Source of the DNA: Darksidea phi
Lineage: Eukaryota; Ascomycota; Dothideomycetes; Pleosporales; Lentitheciaceae
Direction of reading: 5' to 3'
Assembly (NCBI GenBank): GCA_030770425.1
Contig: JASJFT010000011.1
Coordinates: 62,001 to 126,000, forward strand
Length of the DNA stretch: 64,000 bases
Below, one piece after another: positions 32,960 through 45,554 of this stretch. The notes under the pieces are model-generated. The model did not search any database and had not been told where the DNA came from. It worked only from the letters and a program-made list of their open reading frames with translations. A program made the translations under genes and the position numbers. The stretch's first letter is position 1, and each line of letters starts with the position of its first letter.

Positions 32960-35382
32960 ATAACCTGCTGAATAATGAAAAAGCCGGTTGTACCACAGCC
33001 TACCAACTCACCAGTTCAGAACCGTAAAGCCCTGCTAAATATTTTCCAAAGCTTCTAGAAAACAACAAAACAATACCGTAACAAGATGCTCGTAAATAAC
33101 TCTTCACAGCCTCGACTTTTCCCCAGAGATGTCAAATACTGCTCAATGACATTCATGCATGATGGTATAAGATGATCCGAATGCCTCCAGTTTCCTGCAT
33201 TTTGCTTTGTGGTTCTGCTCATTTACCCACCCGTCCATCCGCCTCCATCGTCCCGTGCTTCGACCAGCTTGTGCGACAGTGCCTACGATTGAGGTCGCCT
33301 CGGGTTCAATGCAACCCATTTGTGAGTTGAAAGCTTTCCGTGGCGCTAGAGATCGCTTGCATAGACCGGATGTAAAGATGGCCAGTCCTTCTTGGCTTCC
33401 TCGGACCAAGTAGCCGGATCGCAGCAGTCCAGGTGCGCATGATGCTTGAGCATTCGGTCAACCGTTCGCAGGAAGCATGATGCGCCACCAAGCTTTCTGG
33501 ATCCCAACCTTACTCGAGTCTGGATTGTGGGTGTGGCTCTGCGGCCTCAGGCACGAGTCGGACCCACGTTCGTAACTTGACAGTACGAAACAAGTCGCAA
33601 TCACCAGGCAGCGGGGCCCTTGGCCTAACACCACGGATGCTGATACCCCTCCGTATAATCTTCGCTAACGTTGTGCCATGACCTTTAGGTGCCACCAATG
33701 TCTCGCAAGGCTTTCAACATGCCCACTTCCATAACTTGGCCACCATCCAGGCATCGTATATGACCTTCGGCTTTTATTTTTCCGGGCTTTTTGATGCTTC
33801 CATGATGTCCATTTCAACTTGTCTCCACTGGATCCTGTTTCATGCGCCGTGACGGGTGCGAGCATGATATCAAGAGATGAGTTCGAGGTGGGTCACTGCT
33901 CGACTGAAGCGCGTGGAGGTGGAATGAAGCCTCATCACGGATGACGATGCGCCGTGATGTGCGATCTCTTTGTCGGCTTTGTCGTGGGGCGGGCTCGATG
34001 TCGACGTTCGGTCTCGCTTGGTACCAGCTCGTAGCTGTGGGTCATTGTTTCTGGGCGCAAGGTAAATTGGGTTGACTGAATGCCTCACACGATACTAATG
34101 ATCAGAGCCATAGCATGAGGAAGTTACCTCATAGCAATCTTCTTTTTTGTCGACGCTCGCCTCCATCCTTTGGTCGACTAGATTTTCAGGCCGCACCGGC
34201 GATGGCCCGCCCGGATCCAAGGAGGCGACGATGACACTTTCAAGGGAATCCAAGTACGCACAATCAAAGAGGTGGTTTTCGAAAATGCCTACGGCTTGTA
34301 CCGTCGATGGGAGGAGGCAGCTGTAGCTTCATACCCTCTGTTCTCGGGTTCCGCACGGCTTTCGGGAAGCAAAGCGCCGGTATTGCTGACAGTGCCCTCC
34401 CATACCAAGGACCACCACATGCGGATACACGATATTAACCTACAAAGAGGGGCATCTCTGTCGATAACTTCTTTGTTATGCTTCTATCAACGGGAGGAGC
34501 GCCAACTATGGACTGCTATTCTCCACACTCATTTCTTCAATAGTGTTGGCGGCGCCTCGAGGCATCGGCTACGGCATCCTGTTCAATAACAGAACCTCCA
34601 TCTGCATAGTAAACCCAAAGGAGACTCGGCCATTGGCGTCGCCTAAATCACCTCGCCAACCTCACTCTGGGTTCGACCGACGGGTAATGCTCGCAGAAGC
34701 CGCAGCTTCCATTGTGGGAGCTTCCGTGGCTTTCAGTGCACGCCGGGATTGACGGGGGCGAGCGCTCGTGAGCAGGCGTAGTGGAGTCTAACAGGGGCAC
34801 CTGTGGAGGCGGTTGTTCCTCACCGGCAACGATGTTTCATTGCCCCTTGCCTGATCACTCTCGGGATGAGCAAAATCTCAGCAACCCAGATGATGGTTCA
34901 GCCCCTGTTCGCTCAACGTGTCGACATGGATACGAAGAGATGCAGGGAGATGCAGCAACGCGGTGGAACGCTTCGTATGTTTCCGCCACGGAGCCACTAC
35001 TGCAGCGAAGAACGAGCGGCAACGGCTATGCAGCCCGCTACTGCCCTCCTTGCCGCTCAATCCGTCTGGTGGTTGCATAGTACCCATGCAGGAGCCCCGG
35101 ATCACGACCCACACACGCTCGACAACTTCGTCTAATACCCACATTCGACAATCACGCGCACCATCAGCCGGTCTACACCCTCGAAGCGATGTAGGCAGCC
35201 CCTTGACCGGTCACGCTCCATTGCTTTGATCCCTGCTATGCCACAGCGAGCGAACAGAGCCTACTGCGTCCAAATTTACGATCCACCTTGCCACTCAGCG
35301 CGTACCGCACGCACCCAGGACCAGGCAGCCCCGTCAGTACCAAACCAAGGACCGCTTCCTCAGCAGCACCCTTGCCGCTCAT
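32960..35382. other. Gene-poor stretch, nothing recognised
   Basis: Only short frames (up to about 110 codons) on both strands, none with a recognisable domain, conserved motif pattern or splice-consistent extension. Confidence 0.4.
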
Positions 35383-36124
35383 TCAGGGATAGGAGGTATA
35401 CTCGTATACGAGGCAATTGGTGCCAATGGTGGGATACGGGGGGTAGGGTTCTATATCAGGGAGGGAGAAAGAGGAGGCGTTCTCGGTCACGACAACATCC
35501 CTAGATGGACAATGCGGTTCCCTTTTCGGGCTTGTACATTTCTCCCGAGACGGATCAAGCCATGCTGTACATGTAGATGGCGTGTGCGCGTACCTTGCTA
35601 TCACTGGGATCGAACATAGTATGAGAAGCAGCGCCGAGCTGTAGGCGGCATGGCCGAGATACGCAATAGAGCCTTCTGCAGACGTGCGAGTCTGCATGCT
35701 CCATTCCATTGTCGCTGGTACTATTCTTGATTGATGTATATCAGGACTTTTCATCACAAAAGGCGACTTAGCCCCGGCATTAGTCGGGCTACACAACATG
35801 GGCAGGAGTTTCCGTTCCCACCGTACGATGATGGATGTAGAAAGTAAAATCGAAGGCATAATCTATGATTGACGCTGATACAAAGACACTACCCAAGAAA
35901 AATAACATTGGCATCTCGTTTTCCCAGTCTTGGTAGATTTGCGCCAAACGCTGTGTTTCCACGCGTCTCTCGAAGGCCGTTTCCAACACGAGGCTTCTAG
36001 TGTCCGAACCGAACCTCTGCATGCCATTTATCCATCGCATGAACAAACTACTGCCGGTACCAAAGTACCGTCCGCCGCTTCTGCACTCTAATGAGTTCGT
36101 ACCAATTCCACTCCGGGTCTCCAC
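35383..36124 (-). CDS. Possible multi-exon membrane protein, hypothetical
   Basis: Two overlapping minus-strand frames look protein-like and complementary. The first (about 35800-36040) reads RLAQIYQDWENEMPMLFFLG and a hydrophobic stretch FFLGSVFVSASIIDYAFDF. The second (about 35383-35830) holds another hydrophobic segment YSSALLLILCSIPVIARYA and a Pro/Ser-rich tail with a TAA stop at 35383-35385. A GT..AG intron around 35760-35830, with a CTAAT branch-like site, could join them. The 5' end is unresolved: upstream coding (GDPEWNWYELIRVQKRR) sits in another frame near 36110. No family is recognised and function is unknown. It may be a chance arrangement. Confidence 0.28.
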
Positions 36125-39100
36125 TTCTTCTTAGCGACTTTAATCTCAACATCTCAAATCTCTTCGCACCATACTTGCATGGGAGGAAGTCGCCAGAGAG
36201 CGCAAGGCCGGATTACCTACTCGATCCGCTCGAACAGGAAGCTATATCAGCACCACATATAGGCTATATAACACACATGACCCGAAAAACAAACCCACCG
36301 CTCTAGCTTTATTGGCCCTGCGTTTCTCACTGCATTTCTCGACCCAGCCAATGAAAAATTTGCACTTGATTCCGGCCAAGATGCATCCCTCGGGCATGTA
36401 CCCGATGCATGGCGACCACGCCAATCGGCTACCGACGTGTCCTCTATCACATTCATCACGAACCGCCCTCGCGCAACGCGGCAGCAACCGTCATACCCTA
36501 TTCACCGGCAGACGCGTTCATCCTCCGACCTGGTTGCCGGTGCAGTTACTCTCCGAGCTGATGAGATGTGAAGGCGGCGAGGGAACCTGGCACGTGCAGT
36601 AAGGCGGATAGAGTGAGATGTCGGAGGTTTGCAAACGGCCGCTGCGCGGCTGCATTGGGTGGGCAGCCCGACGAGATTGTGGGGGCGTGTGTGCAGCTGG
36701 CTGCAGCGGACTCGCTCAGTGCTTCTGCAGAGTGTCTGCGGTTCCCGGGTTGACCCTGGCAGGCTTGACCTTCTCGCCCGATGCATCTTTATTGCGTGAT
36801 TCTGCAGCTTTTGAGTAGCGTTTGTGGGCGAGTGGGTGGAAATTCAGGAGTGCAGAACTCTTGCAGGTTTTGGCTGTGGGTCGGAAGTGAGGGGGGATCG
36901 GTGATCAGGCACGCTTGTGAGAGCAGGCAACAAGAGGCGAGATGGTGGGCGGGCGGGCGGACGGACGGATATGTTGGCGTAGTGGCGCTTTGACGGTAGG
37001 AGCCTGGGCTAAGATTTTCATATGATGAACTCGATATAGCGGCACGTTATTCTCGCTCCCCTCCACCATCAACCATCGCGTATGGCAGCGAAAGGGTTCC
37101 TCATGTGGAGCTGTTCGCTGGAGGGTGTTTCATGTTATGCGGTGGAATATCGATTGTGCTGATCTTGAGAGTCGTTTGGGACATCTGGGGGCAAATATGC
37201 GGGTCACAATCCTTTCGAACGGACCTTCGATTGACTGGTGAAGTTGCGTTTAAAGTGATGACTGCGTATGGTGTGCATGTACAGAACCATCTGGAGGCGC
37301 TGTCTAGTTCCCAGAAGAACAAAGGTCCTTGTAGGGTGTGGCAAAAAGTTCCCGTTCACGGCGCCTCATCCACTCGGATTGAACCCTCTCGACGATCAGC
37401 AACTGGATTCGATCACTGCATTATCGAAAACCTATTGCGCAGTTCGTGCGTTAGACGTATACGAGGTTGACAGCGTCAGTATATGAATAGCAATATTCGC
37501 CACCCCTCCATCCTTCTCCGCAGTTCAGAAAACGTGGCGATGAGGGGTTTCTTCGCCACCGCCACATGGACGAAAGGAAGACTACCAGGATTGAGGGATG
37601 GAGGAGGCGATGATTCCAACTTTCCGGAAACTTGTCGATCTATGTGCCGGGTAACGTTGCGATCACTACCAGCCGTATTTGGGCGGTTGAGAAGACGTTG
37701 AGGCGTAGGAGCGTGTATGCTGCGTTTGCCAAGCCCGTGGCGACCGCCTCAACCATTTCGGCAACGAGAGTGTGGTGTTTTGTGGGCTAGGTCTTTGCCA
37801 TCGAAGGAGACAGGGATGAATGTCAAGCTCAAGGTGATGCAGGAGTAAATGGTTGCGGGCGTTGAACGGCATGCACCTTTGACCTGGGTGGCGAGACGCT
37901 TTTTTAGAACGCATTCTAGGCTGGCGTGCATGCTGAGTGTGGGTAGGCACCGAGCCGTGAGACCTCATCCAACGGTGCAACGGCTCAACAGCGAGCGTGG
38001 AAAAAAAAAAAAGACAGTCATCTCGACGTTCTCCGCCTTGTCGCTAGCGAAACTTGCCATGCGCGTGGCCAAGCAACAGTGGCAGCTTTGGATATTAAGA
38101 CCGGGGTGGTGCCAGTATACGAATGGGTCAGTCAGCAAATGGCCTTCGGTACCATGGTCTGGGAGAGCGGCATGCGAGGCGGGTGCGATTGTGAGCCAGT
38201 ACGTTAGCTGTGTCGCACTCATGGTTTGCATCCAGCGCAATCTCCGATCCTGTAGGAAGGCAAGTCTTCCCTTCGTAAGGGTATCCAACGCTCCAGCTCT
38301 TCCTTAAACGTTTTTGCCGAGGAGGCCAAGTTGCGAGCGTGGTGAGTAAGAGAAAATCGGCATATGCGTCGCCAACCCGGGTATTATAAACAAGATTTTA
38401 AAGTATTGCCCAACGCCGCCGCTATATCACCGGTCAGGCCAGCGATAAGATCGCGTCATAACCATCCCATAGCGCTAGAAGCCCCTCGCGCATTTGTTGA
38501 ATGTTCCACCTGCTTTAAGGAAACTCGGGTAATAGAAACATAGGTAAAATTGACCGCAAGTGATATCAGAGCTGGTTAGAGGCGTAAAAAATGGGCTGGA
38601 GAGGATGAAAAGGGGGGCTTTGGTGTGTGGTGACTTTGCATGCACCTCTCTTCCTTGTCCAGCAAAGCAACTTCATCCTCCGAAAGCGCAAAGAGCGCTC
38701 CGTGAGCTGGGAGTAGACCTCTAGTACCAAGGAAGACAGCGTGCCAGCTCCGTACGCCGCGTGACCATGTAACCTCTCGCTTGTGAAGGCTTACCTATGG
38801 GCCGTCATCTCTCGCATGTACGTCTAGACTCCTATCACACTGTCAGCGCTGAAAAATCTCGACCAGCGCGCGTGATCGACGCCGCATTGTTTTACCGAGT
38901 TTGACATCTTGATAACAATCTATGACGAAGAGATTTGGGGGCGCGGAGCAGAGTTTGAGGATTTGTAGTGCGCGAGACGCCATGGTGAAGGGCGCGCGCG
39001 TCGCTACCTCAGTGCCTCTCTAGCTCTAGCCCCGATATGTCCAACCAGCAATTCAAGGCCCCACCGCATCCCCAGCATCGGCGCTGTCAAGAAACTCAAT

Positions 39101-40227
39101 GCAAACTAAGTTCCAAGGCACGAAAAGTCTTAAGACAGGCTACTTGTGTTTCAGAAGCGGCAGTGTGTCGCGTCTGTGCGTCAACATCGGAGAGATACCC
39201 GAACCAACGAACCTCTTTCGCGAACGAAGCATAAGTTTCCACGACTAATGTCTCGCATACTGTTGCTTGAAAATTACGTATTTCATATGTTGATCCTAAG
39301 CATCTTCTGTATTACAATAAAAAGTAGATGTATATAAATGTCTCAGAAAAAGTAGAATAGGCTTCTTGCGCTGGATGCTGCAGCGCCAAGCTCATATATT
39401 GCAAGGGGATTAGGAGATGTGTTGTAACGAATGTGATGTGCAACGTTTGCGCGCAAAGCGTGAAGAAGCAAGGAGGCATATGCGGCCTCTTTTGGCGCAG
39501 AAATTAAAGTTGGGAATATGTCATGGAGATGTAAATAGGGGGTACGCATAAAGGAGATACAACAGCTTGATACCATCAAAAAATAAAAAATAAAATAAAG
39601 AAAAACTCCAAATAGATGATGAGTTTGCGGCGGCTAAAACAAAGACTAGGGAGGAAGAATTAGGGCATAGTGTGAAACATTTGCTCGAACTGCAGCGAAA
39701 GGTCCAACGCTCGCAGGGTATCTCTCCTCCTTTTCTCTTGGAGATGGCGCAAACCCGATGGACCAATTTGAATATTCCGAAACAGATCCCAAGTGCATTA
39801 TTGCGGGTAATTGATGCTCTAATGGTGCCCTCCGTAACTCATCCCGCCTCCTCCGGTAAGAAATCCAATGTGTTGTTAATGCCCCTATCCAATGCCAATG
39901 CTTCCAGTAAAGCGATCCCGAAACCGTGCGCAAACTGTTTCCCGACGCCGTCCGCTATGCTTTATCGAAATCGTCCCCAAATGGTCTAATCGGAAAGGCC
40001 CCGGAAGGGGATAGACCCATGATGGAATATGTTCAACGAGTGTTGTGAAGCGAAGAATCGTTGTATGTCGTGAAGAAGGCGATTACAATGGTATTTTCCC
40101 TAGCCAAACCGAGAATGATGTTCAAGTCACCCGTTGTAGATTGTGACCAGCACAACCCCCAGACCCTGCTCATGCTCTCCATGATTACCAACTAATATGC
40201 GTGAAGACTCTCGAACTGATCGGCCAG
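36125..40227. other. Gene-poor stretch, nothing recognised
   Basis: Four kilobases without a recognisable gene. Small open frames occur on both strands (for example 37105-37470 plus, with one hydrophobic segment), but none has a known motif or splice-consistent neighbours. The sequence is locally GT-rich around 36600-37000. Confidence 0.4.
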
Positions 40228-41257
40228 TCATTGGAAGGACGGGTTCTGATCGCTTGTCTGGTAGGACGGTCCTGGGTCGCTGGGGCCGGGAGCGCCCAGT
40301 TGGGTTTGCGTGTAACCGCTCTGCTCCTCCTCCTCCTCCTCCTCGACTTCTTCTGCCTCAAGTTGCTCGGCCTTGTCTCTACATGCAGTTGGAGAAAAGC
40401 CGCTCCCGACTTTGGAGGCGATGATACGCCAGCGATCGTTTTCGTACTCTTGCATGGCGGTGCGAAGCTTGTGGACCTGTGTGACCCCTTTAGGTTAGCA
40501 CCTCCGCAGTTGTGACCGCACGACTCGACGTCGTGCGTTTCAGGTTGGGGACACTCACCATCTCGTCAGTCCAGACGGTTGTCTTTGCCTTGAGCTTCGT
40601 GCAATACCGCACTTGTAAAGTGCCAGAGCTGCGGCCGGGGAAAAAGTCGGCAATCTGCTTCCAGGCGAGGTTCTTCTTTTCCTTGAGGTCGATGAGTAGC
40701 TGGTCGTCCTCGCTGGTGAACTTGAGCTTGGGACCGCGAGGGCGCTGAGCGGGCGTCGGCATGCCCTCTTGACCGACGACGTTGGGAGGCCCATGGGTCT
40801 GGGCGGGGGAAGATGGCTCGCCGGGTGCCATTGCGAGGCGCTTAGCAGGACGTTGGTTGGGAAGGTGGTGGTGATGTTGTTGAGGGAGTGAGTCCTGCGG
40901 GGTAGGCGGTTGGGGATAGGGTTGGAGGGAATATCCTTGGGATGGACCGACTTGTATGTGTCCTGAAGGCTGGCCGTAGGGGTCCTGTTGCTGCACAAGA
41001 GGATTTGGAAGATCTAGCGGCTGGAGGTGATCTTCGGGATGGCTGCGCTTGCGCGTGCCGCCTTGAGCCAGCGGCGGGGGGTGTTGATAGCCCGCGTACG
41101 GGTCGGGCGATGGATGCGACATGTTTCCGCGCAAGAGGTGGTGCGGATGCGTCGGAGGTAGAGGTGTGTGTGTCTCGATATCTGAGTATGTCGGAAGGGA
41201 TGCGCCGCCATGTAGCGTCGGAGGGGGTTGTGGCTGCAGCTGGTAGTAGGCCGACAT
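40228..41257 (-). CDS. Myb/SANT-type DNA-binding protein (5' end uncertain)
   Basis: Exon at 40559 upward and final exon 40228-40476, joined across an 82-bp intron (40477-40558, GTGAGT..CAG, phase 0). The first in-frame ATG is at 41257 (MSAYYQLQ), but the frame stays open and plausible (RGQYLDYNVPAD) to about 41410, so an upstream exon may supply the true start. The N-terminal 200 residues are Pro/Gln/His-rich and disordered, like activator regions. Then come two SANT/Myb modules: LKFTSEDDQLLIDLKEKKN..WKQIADFFPGRS and, after the intron, VHKLRTAMQEYENDRWRIIASKVG, each with spaced Trp residues. An acidic Glu run follows. Probable nuclear DNA-binding regulator. It is related in layout to the gene at 44500-45554 on the same strand. 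Confidence 0.78.
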
Positions 41258-41410
41258 GCCATAGGGGTGATGGAGGACATGATGTGGGTGTTCGACGTTT
41301 GACGTTGGAATCTGATGCCCTTCGTCGGAATCGGCTGGCACGTTGTAGTCGAGGTATTGGCCTCGGGAAGGACTCGCCAGCGTTGCGATTATGCATGGAG
41401 ACTACCAGAG

Positions 41411-44400
41411 CTAGCTTGCTCTGGCAGGCCGCCTACGTGAGACCTGAACCAGAAAGGATGCTCAGTTTGAGGGGTACGCGGCCGACTTGTCGAAGTTGTA
41501 TCGCACGTGTTTGGGGTTGCTCGTGTTTTCAAATGTTGTTATATTGACAAATGTTGCAGCAGGTAGAGCCAGGAGGGACGCGCCATCCGACGGAAGTATC
41601 TTATCGCGTGTGTTAAGCGTTGGGATGCCGGATATAGCCTTGTAGAAACTAGACTGTGAGGTACGGAAGGGTGCGCTGTACATTATTATAACATGTTGTT
41701 CGCGCTAGACAGGAGGGCGAGCATGGCAAGCATTGAGAAATTTCGGGGCACTACAGTCCTTCGAAAGCCCGGTCCTGTGCAATTGCCACACGGACACCTG
41801 TGTCCAAGCACGAGATGCTATGGGCCTTACCACGAGACGGTCTTTGTTCCTGAAGGGTAGGAATTAGCTGGGTAGGGCAAGCCCCAGGACGGATTCTACG
41901 TCAAGCATTTAATGCGGTGATCAGTGACCGGGGCGGGGGCCAGGCCCTGGATCTGGGAGGGGTCATTTGCGCACTCGCAACGCTGCCGGCCTGGGTTGTG
42001 AGTGGCTGACGGGCGCAAAATGAGTGCCTGCACAAGGTACTTTGCCTGCGCTCCCTTGGTGCGTGGCGGGGATAAGGTGGTGCGTGCCATCGATGTCTCG
42101 ATGCCGTATTTCTAGAATGCCCTAGAGAAGATCTCCAGTGCCGTAACAGCTTGCTGCAGGCGCGATCCCATGGATCCAAGGATCACGGCATCATCCCGGC
42201 GGAGTGCTCCAAGCGTGGTGGCCAGGAGCGGCGCATTAAACAGGCGACTAGCAGGCGCGGCGGCGAGCAGGGGAAGATGAGCAATCCCCAAAGCGGCGCC
42301 GCCACCTGCCAGACCGCGCCGACAGCTGTAGTCTATGCCGGATTGATGAGACAGACGGGGGAACCAAGTCCAAGTCTAGGAGCGGGCTCATGCTGGAAAC
42401 GGCCTCGGAGGCGGCTTGGTCGGATGGTACCTGAGGGTACATTATGGCATGCGGGTGCCATGCCGCTCTGCCCTCGTCGAGGGGTCAAGGACAATGCCTC
42501 GAAGTGCCTCTCCCGCGCCGACCGTTATGGGGCCCTGAAGCTGTTCATGCTGCTTGCTTTTGGCGTGGTTCTCGGCCCAGGCAGCGAAATGCCGGCACTG
42601 GAAGCGGTCGTGCCGTATCACCCGCCTGAAAGCCGCCAGCGGCGGGGTGACAGGCGATAGAGGTGTTCTCTGACGCATGTGCATGGGTAGCCTCAGATTG
42701 GCTCATGCGTATGCTGTTTCAAGACGTTAGAGCAAAGGACCATGTCTATATGCGGCAGGTCATCCCCGCCAGCGTCAGGATCGCCCACGCCACGGGAATC
42801 TTCCGACACCAGCAGATGACGCACGAAAGAACACTGCAGCGCCGGGGAGGGCTGCGCGCATGTGGTGGCGAGCGAGATGGGCGCGGCGGAGAATATCGGG
42901 CGTTATACCTGAGACACAGCGCAGGGTGGATGGTGGTGATGGGGGGAAGGAAAAGATGTGGTGGGGGTGGGAGCGCGAAGCGAGAAGCGAGGAGGCGCGC
43001 ACTCGAACCATGGCAGGAGCTGATTCGGGAGAATGGCGACGGCGACATGATCGAAGAGAGACCTTGGCCCACCGATCTACCCGCCCCAACGCGCTCTCGC
43101 ATTCATCTCATCTCGACTGTGGCGGACAGAGACGAGATGAGAGACGGGATAAAAATGGCCGCATGGCGATTCGGGTCGCGCCACGCTGGAAATGCTGCGG
43201 CGGAGTCGTTCGCCCGGCGAGCTGCATGCAGTGGCCGGGCCCAGAGAGGATGGACGATGCTGGCGCTGTGGCCCTCGCTGACCTCAACGCCAACATTGAA
43301 GACCTGGGCAGCGCGCGGTGAACGAAGTGCACGTGATCTGAGGGCGCCTGTGCGGCCACCGACAACAAGGGGCTCGCATACGTCTGGACCGCCGTCATTT
43401 CGTACCTTGAAGATTTCACCTTTGCCAGTCTTCTCGCACGTACTTGACCACTCCTCTATTAGCCATTTAGGCTGTAGATGACACTCACTCATAGACCCTT
43501 TGTTGACGTGAGACGATGCTACTTTGTCATTCGTAGTCACTCTCATTGCGAGTCAAGCCTCGCAGTTCGCCGTAACCTGTTCGTCGCCCACGCGTTGCTA
43601 GCTCTGCGGGTACATACAGGTACGGTGCGGCTTCTGGCTAGAAGGGGGCCCTGGCCATCTCACTCTTGCATCACACGTCCACCGCAGCCACCGAATTGCG
43701 ACGCACTGTATAACAAGTCTGCTCGCCCAAGCCAACGCAGAGCTCTCCGCCTCGGTTCGGTAGCGCAGCCACCAGGATCGTCTCGGGCCGTCCGCACATG
43801 GGCGCAACGCGAGGACATGGCGACCAGGTCTCCGATATCGATTGTGATGGCGCGAGCGCGGGAAGAGGACCTGCAGCAGTGACCCGAGTCGCGGCTTGGA
43901 GGGTCGGCACACGAACGGTCGGCTGCATGCAGGTGCCACAGGCGGCGACGGTATCGGCCCTAGAACGATCGGCAAACCATACGAGGGAGGAAAGAATTGT
44001 TTCTGATGAGAGGCGAAATGTTGAAACGAAGCTGGAAACTGCAGCAGTTACCCGAAACAGACACAAAAACCATGAAACAAAGACTTAATAGATCCGACCA
44101 ATGGCCGCCTCGATCCGACCCCAGAATCCGGGATCCATCGGCGCCCCGGATTCGACACGGACCGGCGGCCAGGTCTCCTATCTCGAGCAAGTGGATATTA
44201 GCCCAGAGCAGACCTCGCTCACCAGATCCCATTACCGTGGAAGAAGAGATGAAAGAAGGGGAATTGGGGAACAGGAGGCCAATGTAACCGTTTTGACCGG
44301 GAAAGACACCCGCATGCCTCGCCTACTCCATCACCGGGAAACACGTCCGAGGACTCCAGGATGAGCAGCTGCCGACAGGAGCTCTGCACAATGCAATACT

Positions 44401-44499
44401 GGACGCAGAAAAAGAGCCAAAGAGAGTTGGTATCATAAGGGAGCCCCACGCGCTAAAACCGGAAAGATGCAGACTGCGTTCATCAGGCGCATAAACTGC
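41411..44499. other. GC-rich intergenic stretch, nothing recognised
   Basis: GC-rich DNA in which long open frames arise on both strands by composition alone (for example 42663-43481 plus overlapping 43103-43546 minus). None shows a domain, conserved motif or splice logic, so no gene is called. Confidence 0.4.
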
Positions 44500-45554
44500 T
44501 CAGATCTTCCCGGCGAAGTGTTCCTTTGCGTACTGCTCGCATGCCTGGTACCCGTCAGCTGGAATTCCCTCGACGAAGACGACGACGACGACGACGACGC
44601 GCAACAAAAACACAACGTATCGAGCTTACTTTTGCGGGTTTGCCGACCTTTTGTCCGATGGACTTCCACTTGTTGGCGTCGTACTCCTTGATTGCAGCCA
44701 ACAGCGCTGCGCTCTGTTTCTTTTTGGTCAGCATGTGTCGCTGAGAGATCTACCAGAAGCTCGAAACGCAAGAAGAGGCCCACCTCGTCTTCTCCGAACT
44801 CGGCATAGTGCATGTCCTGCGCGGTTGTGGTCAGCCAGCGGGCAGCACAAAACGGCGGGCAGGCGACATACCTTGTACCAGTGCTTCTTGACGCTGCCTT
44901 CTGTTCGCTGGGGAAAGGTCTGGAAGACAAAGGGGGTTAGCCACACGGTCTTGTTATATGTGACGGCGCGGGAGCAACATGTGGGTTGGGAAAGTGTTGC
45001 ATGGAGTTGTGCTTCTCTACCTTTGCGATTTCACTCCAGCTGTTGCCCGCGTCCCGCATCTGCTTCAGCCTCTGCTCCTCGGCCGGCGTCCACGGCGTGT
45101 TCGTCCGACTCTTCTTCGCCTTGGGCTCCTGCGCGGCGACGTCGGGCTCAGGGCCAGACGCGGCCGCTGCGTTGGCGGCCTGTGTGCCTGGGGCGGCGGC
45201 AGAGCTCGCCATCTGGTCCTGCGACTGAGCGAGGCTCACAGACTTGCGCTTCCGCGCGTTGGCTGGCGTCGACGGTTGCGGGGGCGCTGCGAAGGACTCT
45301 TGGGCGGCCGTGCCGGCAGCCTGGAGACTGGGCAGCTCGCCGGACGAGGCGAACTGAGCCGTCTGCTGCGGATTCGCCGCGATGGGAGAGGGTTTCAGGT
45401 TCCGTCTGGAGGCAGGCGATGTACTGTGAAACGGGGGGTACCACGTCAGCTCGTCCGGGGCGAGGGTGAAGGTGAGTGCTCAGTGCTCAGTGCTCAGTGC
45501 TCGACAGAAGCGAGGGCGACCACGGCGGAGGCTTGAAGATGGGACTCACGACAT
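44500..45554 (-). CDS. Two-module Myb/SANT DNA-binding protein, six exons
   Basis: Exons from 5' to 3' on the minus strand: 45550-45554, 45021-45423, 44872-44919, 44784-44816, 44630-44713 and 44500-44544. All introns are GT..AG with matching phases, total 205 aa. The first coding exon is only five bases (ATGTC), spliced over a 126-bp intron. The N-terminus is Ala/Pro/Ser/Gln-rich with a basic KARKRK-like stretch that may be a nuclear signal. The first SANT module (TPWTPAEEQRLKQMRDAG, NSWSEIAKTFPQRT, KKHWYK) and the second (SAALLAAIKEYDANKWKSIG, ACEQYAKEHF) sit at about residues 115-205, and the chain ends right after. The spaced Trp pattern indicates Myb-type DNA binding. Likely a small nuclear transcription factor. 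It shares strand and architecture with the gene about 3 kb to its left. Confidence 0.85.
44572..44599. repeat. GAC trinucleotide repeat in an intron
   Basis: A run of about nine GAC/GTC units inside the last intron (44545-44629) of the Myb gene; potentially polymorphic. Confidence 0.85.
45473..45503. repeat. Heptamer tandem repeat in first intron of the Myb gene
   Basis: Four tandem copies of the heptamer AGTGCTC lie inside the 126-bp intron 45424-45549. Confidence 0.9.

Noticed and set aside
42151..43546. Open frames of 147-272 codons on both strands
   Set aside because: GC-rich DNA lacks stops; opposing frames overlap, with no domains or splice signals.
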